Source: Microcaldota archaeon
Lineage (GTDB): Archaea; Micrarchaeota; Micrarchaeia; Norongarragalinales; UBA97
DNA length: 64,000 nucleotides
Assembly (NCBI GenBank): GCA_016194335.1
Contig: JACQBR010000011.1
Location: 1 to 64,000, forward strand
Reading direction: 5' to 3'
Part shown: piece after piece, positions 39,727 through 49,367 of the stretch
Numbering within the stretch: position 1 is the stretch's first letter
Layout: each line of letters opens with the position of its first letter
Program-made: the position numbers and the translations under genes
Notes under the pieces: model-generated
What the model was told of the DNA's origin: nothing
Databases searched by the model: none
The model's input: the letters and a program-made list of their open reading frames with translations, nothing else

Positions 39727-40482
39727 TCACGCTGTTGCTTGGCGCAGTTCGCTTTCGCTTGCCCCTTCTTTTTTGAGTTCGGCAATGGCCTGCTTTCTGG
39801 CCATGCCTTTCTTCAAGCGCATCTCGTAAGACTCTTTGAGTATGCTGATTTCATCAAGCCTGCGGAGCTCTTCCTGAATCGGCGCGTCAATCCGGTAAGG
39901 TTCCCGGCTGAGCTCAACGAGCTTGTTGTAGACCGCGCCATACCAATACCGCCCCAGGCTCTGGCTCTTGCACTCCTCAAGAATCACGCTCCAGTCAACC
40001 GTTGCGGTCCTGACAATCGATGCGACGTCATCCAAGTCGCCCGGCCGTTCGGTTATCGCCTTGAAGAGAACCAGGTCCTCATTTGAAAACAAGTGCGTTG
40101 CAAGGTTGCCGTAGTTTCCGAATGGAACGCTCCTCTTTTTGACTGTTGGCGAAAGGGAAAGCGCGCCGCACACTTTCTTCGCGAAAACATCGAACCGAGA
40201 ATCACTCCGCAACCACACGCCCCCGGCTGCCTGCATGAGGTCGTAAGGCCCTTCCAACTTCCTGTCTTGGGTGAAACCGATTGACTTTAGGGCCTGTGCA
40301 AAAGATTTTGCGTCTCCAACGGTTTCAAACACCACGTCAACATCCTTGGTAGATGCTTTCTGGTTTCGGAAAACCATTGCCCCGCCCCCAAAAATGTAGG
40401 CATCCATGCGGCTCGGCAGGAATTTGCCTGCCTCGCCCAAAGCGGCTTTTAACCCGGCGTCATCCAATCTGGCCATTTCCAC
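39727..40482 (-). CDS. Nucleotidyltransferase, AbiEii/DUF6036-like
   Basis: AYIFGGGAMVFRNQKASTKDVDVVFET (GG...DxD NTase signature); divergent from an HTH gene. Confidence 0.75.
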   Translation of the reverse strand: MEMARLDDAGLKAALGEAGKFLPSRMDAYIFGGGAMVFRNQKASTKDVDVVFETVGDAKSFAQALKSIGFTQDRKLEGPYDLMQAAGGVWLRSDSRFDVFAKKVCGALSLSPTVKKRSVPFGNYGNLATHLFSNEDLVLFKAITERPGDLDDVASIVRTATVDWSVILEECKSQSLGRYWYGAVYNKLVELSREPYRIDAPIQEELRRLDEISILKESYEMRLKKGMARKQAIAELKKEGASESELRQATA

Positions 40483-40555
40483 ACCAATTTACTAATTATA
40501 GTTACTCCTATTAGTTTCAGTAAAATATATTAAGGTAATTGTTTACTATTCTTGT

Positions 40556-41434
40556 ATGATTAAACTCAGTAAGTCGGAGTTGCGCGTGCTGATTGGGGTT
40601 GTTACCGGCGGGGGGGGCACGGTGAGCAATTTGGCCTCTTCGCTGGGGGTTACCCCCGGGCTAATTTCCCGCGCGGTTTGTTCCCTGCAAGCCGGAGGTC
40701 TTGTAAAAAGTGAAAAGAAAGGGAGGATGAAACTCGTGGAATTGGCCGATACCGGCCATGCGGCTGCGTTTATGCGTTTGCTTCAATCACGACCTGACGC
40801 TTCACTGAACTGGCTTTCTGGATTTGCAATCGAAGTGCTCATAATTGCGGCAGGAGAGAAGGGAGTGGCAAGCGATTGGCTGGAGAAGGAGGCGACTTGT
40901 TCAAAGGCCACGCTGAGGAAAATGATTTACGGCCTGAGGTCTGCCGGGGTGCTTGCAAAAATTTCGGGGGGGTTCGAGGTTACTGAGGGTTTGGCGCGTG
41001 ATTTCGCAAACGCCTACGCAGACTGGCTCCAATTCAAGGACCAAGAAAGGTTTACGGGTTATAGCGTAAGCAAGAGAATAAGAAAACACGTAATCCTGCG
41101 CACTCAAACAAAGCAGGTGCCGGAATGGTTTGGCAAAACCGGAATGACTGCTTTAATAGAGTCCGGCTTGAACCTTACTCCCACCTCTTACTCCGATTAC
41201 TATTATTCCATTGACAAGCGCAAGCGCAGCCTACCAATAGAAGAACAGCTTGTTCACGCAATAGTGCTTTCGACTCTTCGCCAACATGCAGCCGACCGCA
41301 CGGCATTATCAATGTTTCTGGCAACCAACCGCCTAGATTATGGCGCTCTAACCTATCTTACGGCACAGTACTCGGTTCAAAAAGAGTACGAGGAACTGCG
41401 CAGGGTAAACGAACTGGTAAAGAGAATCCAGTAG
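40556..41434 (+). CDS. MarR-like wHTH protein, possible AbiEi-like partner
   Basis: LSKSELRVLIGVVTGGGGTVSNLASSLGVTPGLISRAVCSLQAGGLVKSEKKG plus a second HTH-like region and C-terminal domain. Confidence 0.7.
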   Translation: MIKLSKSELRVLIGVVTGGGGTVSNLASSLGVTPGLISRAVCSLQAGGLVKSEKKGRMKLVELADTGHAAAFMRLLQSRPDASLNWLSGFAIEVLIIAAGEKGVASDWLEKEATCSKATLRKMIYGLRSAGVLAKISGGFEVTEGLARDFANAYADWLQFKDQERFTGYSVSKRIRKHVILRTQTKQVPEWFGKTGMTALIESGLNLTPTSYSDYYYSIDKRKRSLPIEEQLVHAIVLSTLRQHAADRTALSMFLATNRLDYGALTYLTAQYSVQKEYEELRRVNELVKRIQ

Positions 41435-41543
41435 AGGTTTTGCCACATGCCCGGAGGCATTTTGCCGGCAATTCGCTGGCAGCAATGTCAATCCCGGCTG
41501 TTTATTATCCTCTCTTCCCGAATTTCTCAGGGAGTTTGGTAGG

Positions 41544-42089
41544 GTGGAAGCTGCGGGATTGCTGCCGAAGGGAGGAATAGAATTCAACGACGAGTTCCGG
41601 CAGGCTCTTGGCATCATGGAAGATACCAACAGCCACGCGTTCATCACCGGCAGGGCGGGAACCGGAAAGTCCACCCTGCTCGAGTATTTCCGCAACACCA
41701 CAGGAAAGGAAATCGCGGTGCTCGCGCCAACCGGCGTCGCGGCGGTGAACGTGCGCGGCCAGACGATACACTCTTTTTTCGGGTTCAAGCCGGACATCAC
41801 CATTGGGAAAGTGAAGAGAGTTTCGGGGAAAATGCGCCGGCTGTACGGAAATCTCGACGCGATAGTGATTGACGAGGCGTCAATGGTGCGCGCAGACCTG
41901 CTTGACTGCGTGGACCGTTTCCTCCGCCTCAACTCGGGCAATGAGGCCGCGCCGTTCGGGGGAGTGCAGATGATTTTCATCGGCGACCTCCAGCAGCTTT
42001 CCCCCATAGTAACGGGCCGCAACGACCCTTGCCCCTGCGGCTCCGGAAGGAAATTCAAGAAATGCTGCCTCAACCCACTCGCCCCTTAA
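41544..42089 (+). CDS. Truncated Pif1/RecD-like helicase N-terminal domain fused to a SEC-C motif
   Basis: SHAFITGRAGTGKSTLLEYF, LAPTGVAAVNVRGQTIHSFFGF, VIDEASMVRADL, IFIGDLQQLSPI then GRNDPCPCGSGRKFKKCC. Confidence 0.8.
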   Translation: MEAAGLLPKGGIEFNDEFRQALGIMEDTNSHAFITGRAGTGKSTLLEYFRNTTGKEIAVLAPTGVAAVNVRGQTIHSFFGFKPDITIGKVKRVSGKMRRLYGNLDAIVIDEASMVRADLLDCVDRFLRLNSGNEAAPFGGVQMIFIGDLQQLSPIVTGRNDPCPCGSGRKFKKCCLNPLAP

Positions 42090-42149
42090 GCACGAGCTTC
42101 ACACCCCCCGCGCTATGACAGACAAAAAAACGCAGAAGGACGGCAAGTG

Positions 42150-42235
42150 CGGAGCCAACTCGGCCGTTGAGCAGCAGGCGCAGCGGGGGGTAACTGAAAA
42201 CCAAAGGCCGGCAAGCCGCTTGGCTCCGGTTTTTT
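42150..42235 (+). terminator. Hairpin-bounded intergenic sequence ending in a T-tract
   Basis: CGGAGCCAA (42150-42158) pairs with TTGGCTCCG (42220-42228), followed by GTTTTTT. Confidence 0.4.
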
Positions 42236-42285
42236 AATGCCACCGCCGCCATTCTAACTGCCAGAATGGAATTGCGGATGTCGGA

Positions 42286-43697
42286 ATGATGTTGATGGAC
42301 TCCAGTTTTCGCCTGCTTTCGAAAACGGGCGACGAGCTTGCGCTGCTGTTCAGCCCGCCGGGCGCGCTCAAAGTGGGCGATTGCGTGAGGATTTACGATG
42401 GGGAACTCGAAATTGCCGCACAGGCGTACGACTTGCGTTACGGAGGGTTGCGCAAGGCGATTGGGGAAGTCATCTCAAGGCTCTCAAGCCCGGACGCCAA
42501 GCTCGCCGCCGAACTGGTTGCAAAGCACGCGCAGGAATTTTCGGAATTCAGGGTTGCAAAATGCAAAATAAGGGGCACTATCGAAAACGGCAGGTTCACC
42601 CCGGGTTTGCTGCGCCTGCCTTCAAGCCAGGCACGCACGGAGCGCATGACCTAGCGGCAGGTGCTGGGGATGCTGGCGCTCTCTCCTAAAAAACCCGCAG
42701 CCATAGGCTCGCTTTACGGCTCTGACTTTCCGCTGGAAATCGATTTGGCAAGCCTGCAGGGAGTGACGCTGGTGACCGGCAGGAAAGGCAGCGGAAAGTC
42801 GCACTTGGCCAAAAAACTGCTGGAGCAGATAATAGCCAACGGCGCGCCGGCAGTGGTGCTGGACGTGAACGGCGAGTATGCCAGCTTGAAGAAAAACACC
42901 TCGGGCGGGGAGAGCGGCGTTTGTGAAGAGATTTTCGAACTTGCGCCGGGAAGCAATTTTTTCATCCCGCTTGACGGCATCAGCTTTGAAACGTTCTGCA
43001 AAATGTGCCAGATTGAGGAAAACCACAACTCCTTCAGGCTCTTTGCGCGCTACTGGTCGGAAAACGATACCGGCAAGGACCTTGGAAACCTGCGCGAATG
43101 GGTGCAATCTTCGCAAAGCCCGCCCGGCTCCCTCAACGCGGCAATGGCCCGCATAGACTACGCCTCGAGCCTGGGGGTGTTTGGCGAATTCAACTTCGCC
43201 GCAAAGCTTGAGGGCGTGAGAAACGGCGGCGCCATAGTGCTGAACTTGTTCAAGCAAGGCGAGAAGGCAAAGGAACTCTCCATCGTCTACGTGCTGAGGC
43301 AGTTGATCGAAGCGGGATTGCAAGACCGGGGGCGGGTGTTCCTTTTTGCCGAAGAGGCCCAGAATACTTCGAAAAGGAATTTTGGGACGACGTTATTACC
43401 AGAATGCGCCACTTGGGAATCTATTCCATCGTCATCACCAACGAGCCAACAACCTTGCCAAGCATGGTGTTCCGCCAGTGCGACAACCTGTTCGCCTTCA
43501 ATTTCTCCTCCGACAACGACATTGCCTTCGTCTCCAACGCGCAGGTTATAGATCCGCAGAGCCTTGCGCTCATCAAGAACCTCGGGGTGGGCCAGTGCGC
43601 GGCAATAGGAAAGTGCACGAACAACTTCCCGCTGTTGATCCAAGTCAGCCAGACGAACGCGAAAGCAGGCGGGGAAACAAAACTATTGTGGAAGTGA
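42286..43697 (+). pseudogene. HerA-like ATPase, interrupted (in-frame TAG at 42652-42654; frameshift near 43365)
   Basis: HAS-barrel-like N-part and ATPase part (TLVTGRKGSGKSHLAKKLLEQ) share one frame; after EEAQN a -1 shift gives YFEKEFWDDVITRMRHLGIYSIVITNEPTTLPS. Confidence 0.8.
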
Positions 43698-43705
43698 GAA
43701 AAGGC

Positions 43706-45193
43706 ATGGCATACGATTCAGGCAAGATGGAAACCAAGGAACTGGTAGAATCCCTCGAGAAAGACGGGCTGGACCTGGATTTGCAAGTGCCGAAAACCCT
43801 GATGGCAAGGCCGGATGCCGTGCCCCTGCTGAAAAACACCGTGGAGTTCAACTACGATTGCGGAGACGGATTCGCCATAATTCACGCCGTGCACGTGCTG
43901 GGGGCAATCAAGACTCCCGAAAGCTTCGATGCGTTGCTTTACGCGCTGGTGAACCGCCAGGAAGCGTTGGGCGATTGGCCTGTTGAATGCATGCCAAGCC
44001 TCCTAGCCGGATTCGGCCCTCCAGCCCTCCCGAAACTCAAACAAGCGGCAAGCTTCAGACTGCTGGACGAATTCGCGCGCGTTGACGCGATGGCCGCAAT
44101 CACGGCAATTGCTTGGAGGCACCCGGAAGCAAGAGAGGAATGCGTGGAATTCCTCAAACTTGCGCTGGAAAACGAGGACGACCCGTATGTCGTGGGGGAG
44201 GCCGTAAACGGGTTGTGTGAGTTGCATGAAACCAGCGCGCTCCCGGCCGTCACAAAGGCATTCGATGAGAAGCGCACAGAGTTCAACCAGGCTGACCAGA
44301 AGGAGGCGCTTGAAACAATGGCCGGAAAACCCATCGGTGCTGGTGGGCCGCAGGACGACTTCCAGCGGGCAGAAAACTACTTCACTGAAGAGAATTTCAG
44401 GCGGTTGCGCGAGATTAGCGAAGAAAGCGATGAAGATGGCGAGGCCGAAGAAGATTCCGCCGAATCTACGAAGGAACTGTACGTGTCCATGGCGCTCGGG
44501 TTGCGCGAGTCACACGATGCACGGCGGGAGTATTTCAAAGGCAAGACGCCGGAGAGCGTAAGCGAAATCAAGCGAGAAATTGAAGAGTTCACCGAGTGGT
44601 ACAATAGCGAGAGGAAGCTCAAGACAGTGGGGCTGGCGCCAAAGGAAATTGAGGAGGGAAAAATCAGCAGAGAAGAAAAGGAAGAGCGGGAAAAAAACCA
44701 CCCCTGGAGCAAGGCGTACGGCCTGATATACGAGGCGATTGGACTGCTGAACACTGACACCGCCGAAGGCGACCATGAGGGAAAGGCACTGATTGAGCAG
44801 GCACTGGAACTCGACCCCGACAATGAAAAAGCACTCTCGATCAAAGCCGACTTGCTGTCATCGCGGCAAGATCGGAAAGCGCTGCCACTGCTGGACAAGC
44901 TCATCGAATTGGGGGAAGCCGGCTCTCACGAATACGCCATGAAAGCGCAATTCCTCGTCCTGGACTCAGGGCTCCAGTCAAGGAGCAAGATACGCGAAGC
45001 CCTCGGGTACGCGGAAACCGCCTGCGGGATGGACTCCGAGAACTTCGACGCAGTAATACTCCTCGCACAAATCAAGTACTGGCTCTACGACGGGAGCTAC
45101 AAGCAACTCCTCGAGCAAGCAAGGCAAATAGACGCCCCGAGAACCGAAAACTTCATGAAAAACCCGTGGATACGCGAAAGAAACTTCAGGTAA
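43706..45193 (+). CDS. HEAT-like/TPR repeat protein (DUF1186-like N-terminus)
   Basis: Helical repeats (IIHAVHVLGAIKTPESFDALLYAL..., ALIEQALELDPDNEKALSIKADLL). Confidence 0.65.
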   Translation: MAYDSGKMETKELVESLEKDGLDLDLQVPKTLMARPDAVPLLKNTVEFNYDCGDGFAIIHAVHVLGAIKTPESFDALLYALVNRQEALGDWPVECMPSLLAGFGPPALPKLKQAASFRLLDEFARVDAMAAITAIAWRHPEAREECVEFLKLALENEDDPYVVGEAVNGLCELHETSALPAVTKAFDEKRTEFNQADQKEALETMAGKPIGAGGPQDDFQRAENYFTEENFRRLREISEESDEDGEAEEDSAESTKELYVSMALGLRESHDARREYFKGKTPESVSEIKREIEEFTEWYNSERKLKTVGLAPKEIEEGKISREEKEEREKNHPWSKAYGLIYEAIGLLNTDTAEGDHEGKALIEQALELDPDNEKALSIKADLLSSRQDRKALPLLDKLIELGEAGSHEYAMKAQFLVLDSGLQSRSKIREALGYAETACGMDSENFDAVILLAQIKYWLYDGSYKQLLEQARQIDAPRTENFMKNPWIRERNFR

Positions 45194-45471
45194 GCAAAAG
45201 CGAACAGCCGAAAAAAGCCGTACCCCCCAAAAAAAACACCAGCCCGCCAATTTCCAGGCAATAAACGCCCTGGCTGCAGAGCCTTGGTAAAAATCGTTTT
45301 GCAATTCGATTGCTTCGTTGCCGAACTGGACCTTCGGCTTCAGCCCACGAATGCCGCACTCAAACTCAGGGCTTAGTTCCCTCCATGTCAAATCTCGACC
45401 TCGGGGGAGGCTTCCGTAGGTTGCAGAATTAATAACGCGCCCGCCCTATTGTATTGAAGGGGCAAATCGCT

Positions 45472-46443
45472 ATGGACATCTACTTCTACTTCGGGCTTTT
45501 CGCCGCCTTCCTCTCCATTTCCGCATTGTTTTCGGTGATGGAAGCGTCGTTCATCTCCCTAAGCGCGCTGCACGCCAAGAGGCTGTTCAAGCAGGGAAAG
45601 CCCAATGCGGAGGCGCTTGTGAAGCTGAGGGAAAGGCCCAGGCGGGTTCTCATCACCATCCTGCTGTGGAACAACGCCGCAAACGTTGCGGCAACCGCAG
45701 TTGCAACTTACGGCGCCACGAAGTCTTTCGGCTCCCCCTGGGCGGGACTGGTGCTGGGCGCGGTGGCCATCGCGCTTCTGCTCTTCGGCGACGTGATTCC
45801 AAAGATTTTCGCAATCCTGCGCCACGAGCGGATGGCACTCGCGCTCGCGCCCCTGTTACGCGCCCTCGTCCTCGTAACCGCGCCCCTGGTGGCGCCCATT
45901 GAGATGCTCGCGCAGTCGGTGAGCGGAAAGGAGTCCAAACGCCCGCTGCTTACGGAAGAGGACGTCGAGGCGCTCGTGGCCATTGCGGTTGAGGAGGGGA
46001 CGGTGGGCGAGAACGAGGCGAAGATAGTCAGGAGGGCCCTTGACTTCAACGAATACACCGCGGAACAGGTGATGCGTCCCGTCAAGGACGTTGAGGCGAT
46101 AAGCCCGCAAACCACGGTGTCCGAGGCGCTCTTGAAATCAGTTGCCTCAACCCACCACCGCTTTCCCGTGATGGGCCAAAACGGCGAGGCCGTCGGGACG
46201 GTGAACGAAAAGAGGCTGCTGGAAGCGAGCCAGAAAGGCCGGGGAGGGATTCCGGTGGGGGAGATAGTGCGCCCGCCGCTCCTGGTGCAGCCGAGTGCGA
46301 GAATAAGCGTGGTTTTCGAAACACTCAAGAAAAGCAGGAGGAGAATGGCAGTCGTGGTTGACGGGAAGAGCAAGATGATAGGGCTTGTCACGCTCGAGGA
46401 CATCCTGCAGAAATTGGTCGAGGAAATACACGGTTTCGACTGA
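45472..46443 (+). CDS. DUF21 (CNNM/CorC) membrane protein with CBS domains
   Basis: SVMEASFISLSALHAKRLFKQG; CBS VMRPVKDVEAISPQTTVSEALLKS; VTLEDILQKLVEEI. Confidence 0.88.
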   Translation: MDIYFYFGLFAAFLSISALFSVMEASFISLSALHAKRLFKQGKPNAEALVKLRERPRRVLITILLWNNAANVAATAVATYGATKSFGSPWAGLVLGAVAIALLLFGDVIPKIFAILRHERMALALAPLLRALVLVTAPLVAPIEMLAQSVSGKESKRPLLTEEDVEALVAIAVEEGTVGENEAKIVRRALDFNEYTAEQVMRPVKDVEAISPQTTVSEALLKSVASTHHRFPVMGQNGEAVGTVNEKRLLEASQKGRGGIPVGEIVRPPLLVQPSARISVVFETLKKSRRRMAVVVDGKSKMIGLVTLEDILQKLVEEIHGFD

Positions 46444-46482
46444 AAACATCTGATGGGAAAAGACGGAAAACGCCCCCGCGCC

Positions 46483-47061
46483 TCAATTCCGCCCGCGGCC
46501 GTATTTCTTCACCACCGACTTCCAGTCGATTAGGAAAACCCCCAGCGTGAGGGCGATGCCGATTAAGTCCGCCGCCCAAACGAGGGGATTGTCGAGGGAG
46601 AAATACGGACGGACTGCATCAACCGCCACCTTGGCCGCGCTGATGAGGGCGTAGTAGGAAATCACCCGGCCGGCGAAAAAGCCCGCCGCGATTGGGGCGA
46701 TGTTGAGGTCGGCGCTTCCCGCGACGATGAAAACGGCGTTTGAGGGAAACGGGCCCAACGCGTAGAAGAAGGTGAAGGCAAACTCCGCCCCGGGGAATTT
46801 CCTCAGCTCGCCGTGGAGGTAGTGGAGGTTGCCCGTTTCCCTCCTGCCCAAAAACCTCGGTAGGTATTTGGAAATGCGCGCGAGAACGAGGCGTCCGAAA
46901 GTGGAGAAAACCGCGCCAAGAACGGCGAGCGCGAGGGGGTCGCCCCCCTGCGTGACGAACACGTAGGAAAGGAACGCCCACGTCGGGGGCATGACTGGAA
47001 TGATGTTTGCCAGAAAGACGACGAGCATGATTACGGGAAGCGAAAGCGGGGGAAGGGCCAT
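46483..47061 (-). CDS. Small multidrug-export/VTT-like membrane protein
   Basis: Hydrophobic protein with PVMPPTWAFLSYVF...GPFPSNAVFIVAGSADLN. Confidence 0.6.
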   Translation of the reverse strand: MALPPLSLPVIMLVVFLANIIPVMPPTWAFLSYVFVTQGGDPLALAVLGAVFSTFGRLVLARISKYLPRFLGRRETGNLHYLHGELRKFPGAEFAFTFFYALGPFPSNAVFIVAGSADLNIAPIAAGFFAGRVISYYALISAAKVAVDAVRPYFSLDNPLVWAADLIGIALTLGVFLIDWKSVVKKYGRGRN

Positions 47062-47375
47062 GAAGAAAACCGCCTGGAAATGTTTAGGCAGGAATTCTTA
47101 GAACGGTGGTGCAATTTAAGGCAGGCTGAAGGACGCAATGGGCAGGGATGGTTTTACGCCGTTTTTGCACCGTGAGCCTTAAAAGGGTGCTATGCCTTTA
47201 GCCCTTGGACGGAATTCAATTTCTCTAAATAAAAAAAAATTCTCTGCCAATCCACTTTCTCCCAACTGCGAAAAAAATTGAATTTGCCATTCATCATACC
47301 AACGAATTTTTTTTCAACCTTCAAAAGCTCTTTTTGAACCCCTTCCCCCAACTAAAACAAACGGCTGGAAAAACG

Positions 47376-48731
47376 ATGTCGTCAAAAAAGCACAACGTCA
47401 AGCGCGAACTGGCCCATCTTGCCCGCGAGGTGCATCACGTGGGCAGGGAGATAGGCAGGGCGGCGGACGCGCAGGGCCGCAACCTCATCAAGCACGGGAG
47501 GATGCTCGGGCCGGGGCTGATTACGGGCGCGGCTGACGACGACGCGGGAGGAATCGCCACTTACTCCATCGTCGGCGCGACCACCGGCTTCGCGCTCGGG
47601 TGGCTGATGGTCTTGAGCACACCGATGCTCATTGCGGTGCAGGGCATTTGCGCAAAGATAGGGAACGTGACGAAGAAGGGAATCGCGACCCTCACGAGGG
47701 AGAGGTACGGCCGGAACGTGGCGATGCTCTCCGCGGCCCTGCTGGTGATTGCAAATGTCGCGATTATCGCGGCGGACGTTGCGGGAATGAGCCTCGCGGC
47801 GGAACTATTCACCGGCATCCCGTGGGCGTATTTCGTCATCCCCCTATGCCTCGCGGTCCTCTACGTGGTGGTGTACAAGAACTTCAACACCATCCAGAAG
47901 GTTCTCATCTACCTTTCGTTCGTCCTGCTCGCCTACGTTGCGGCGGGAATCCTTGCCAAGCCCGATTGGGGCGAGGTGCTCCGCCAGACGCTGGTTCCCC
48001 GCGTGGAATTCTCAGTCCCCTTCCTCCTCGCGGCAGTGGGCCTTCTGGGGACGACAATCACGCCCTACCTTTTCTACTGGCAGACTGCGGCGGAAATAGA
48101 GGCGAAGCGGACGGAAAAGCAGCACGCTCGGGTGAATTTCGACGTGATTACCGGAATGGTTTATTCGAACCTCGTTTCTTACTTCATCATCATCGCCGCC
48201 GGCACCGAACTCTACCCCCGGCTTCAGGCCATTGGCGGGGCTGCCGCATTAAGCAGCGCACCCGACCCCGCGCGCTTCATCGCACTCGCACTTCGACCGG
48301 TTGCGGGCGACTATTCATTCTACCTCTTTGCAATAGGGCTCTTCGCAGCCTCGGTGCTTGCAATTGCCGTGCTTTCGTCATCCACCGCATTCGTGGTATC
48401 CGAAACCCTCGGGTGGAGCAAGGGGCTGAACAAGAGGGTGAGACAGGCGCGCGGGTTTTACGGCGTGATAGCCGCGTCGGTGCTCGCTGGCGCCGCAATC
48501 CTTTTCGTCGGCGTGACGCCCTACGTGGCGCTCTACTACTCGCAGGTGCTTTCGGGAATCCTCGACCTGCCGCTGCTCATCATCATCATGGCCCTCGCAA
48601 CCGACAAGGCGGTGATGGGACAAAACGCGGTTAGCGGCTGGTGGAAACGCGTGGGTTACGCGACGATTGGAGTTATTGCCGTTGCGGTCATTGCGCTCTT
48701 CTACGGAATACTCTTTCCAACTGTGGCGTGA
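47376..48731 (+). CDS. Nramp-family divalent metal transporter
   Basis: GPGLITGAADDDAGGIATYSIVGATTGFALGW (DPGN-like) and 11-TM pattern. Confidence 0.9.
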   Translation: MSSKKHNVKRELAHLAREVHHVGREIGRAADAQGRNLIKHGRMLGPGLITGAADDDAGGIATYSIVGATTGFALGWLMVLSTPMLIAVQGICAKIGNVTKKGIATLTRERYGRNVAMLSAALLVIANVAIIAADVAGMSLAAELFTGIPWAYFVIPLCLAVLYVVVYKNFNTIQKVLIYLSFVLLAYVAAGILAKPDWGEVLRQTLVPRVEFSVPFLLAAVGLLGTTITPYLFYWQTAAEIEAKRTEKQHARVNFDVITGMVYSNLVSYFIIIAAGTELYPRLQAIGGAAALSSAPDPARFIALALRPVAGDYSFYLFAIGLFAASVLAIAVLSSSTAFVVSETLGWSKGLNKRVRQARGFYGVIAASVLAGAAILFVGVTPYVALYYSQVLSGILDLPLLIIIMALATDKAVMGQNAVSGWWKRVGYATIGVIAVAVIALFYGILFPTVA

Positions 48732-48800
48732 GGGCGAAACGTCAAAGCGGGGAGATAACCTGCGCCGCGCGGCCCTCTTGATTTACCGACTGGAAACAAG

Positions 48801-49253
48801 TCAAATCGAGCCGAGCACTTCTTTCGCGTGCCCTTCGGGCTTTACCGACTCGAAAATCTTCCCTATCTTCCCGTCGGGCCCGATGATGAAAGTCGTGCGC
48901 AGCACGCCGTAGTATTACCGTCCCATGAATTTCTTCCTGCCCCACGCGCCGTATGCATTGATTGCCTTCTTTTCGGGGTCGCAGAGGAGGAGGAAGTTGA
49001 GGCCGAGTTTTTTCGCGAACTTGGCGTGCGACTCTTCCGAATCTGCCGAAACGCCCACCACCGCCGCTCCCTTGCCGGCAACCGCTTCGGCCGTGTCGCG
49101 AAACCCGCAGGCTTCAACGGTGCAGCCGGGAGTGTCGTCCTTGGGGTAGAAATAGAGGACTACCTTGCGGCCGAGGAATTCGGAAAGCGGGTGGAGCTTG
49201 CCGTTGCCGTCGGGAAGGGAAAAGTCGGGGGCGGAATCGCCAACTTTGGGCAT
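48801..49253 (-). pseudogene. bcp: Bcp/PrxQ-type peroxiredoxin interrupted by in-frame TAA
   Basis: [33 protein letters not shown]; after KKFMGR an in-frame TAA (48915-48917), then YYGVLRTTFIIGPDGKIGKIFESVKPEGHAKEVLGSI continues in frame. Confidence 0.85.
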
Positions 49254-49367
49254 TTGGGGGGCGCATCCGGATAATGTTTGTCTGCGAGTGGGCATGTTGT
49301 CGAAAGATAGAGGAATCCCGCTCGGGAAATGGAGAAAAATATTTTGTTTGAGAATTGGGAGAAACTT

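Noticed and set aside
42652-42654. Pyrrolysine at the HerA-like TAG
   Set aside because: No pyl genes or PYLIS-like evidence in the window and a second lesion (frameshift) in the same gene; pseudogene or error is simpler.
47600-48634. 344-aa ORF in another frame
   Set aside because: Frame-shifted Arg/Gly-rich shadow of the Nramp transporter gene.
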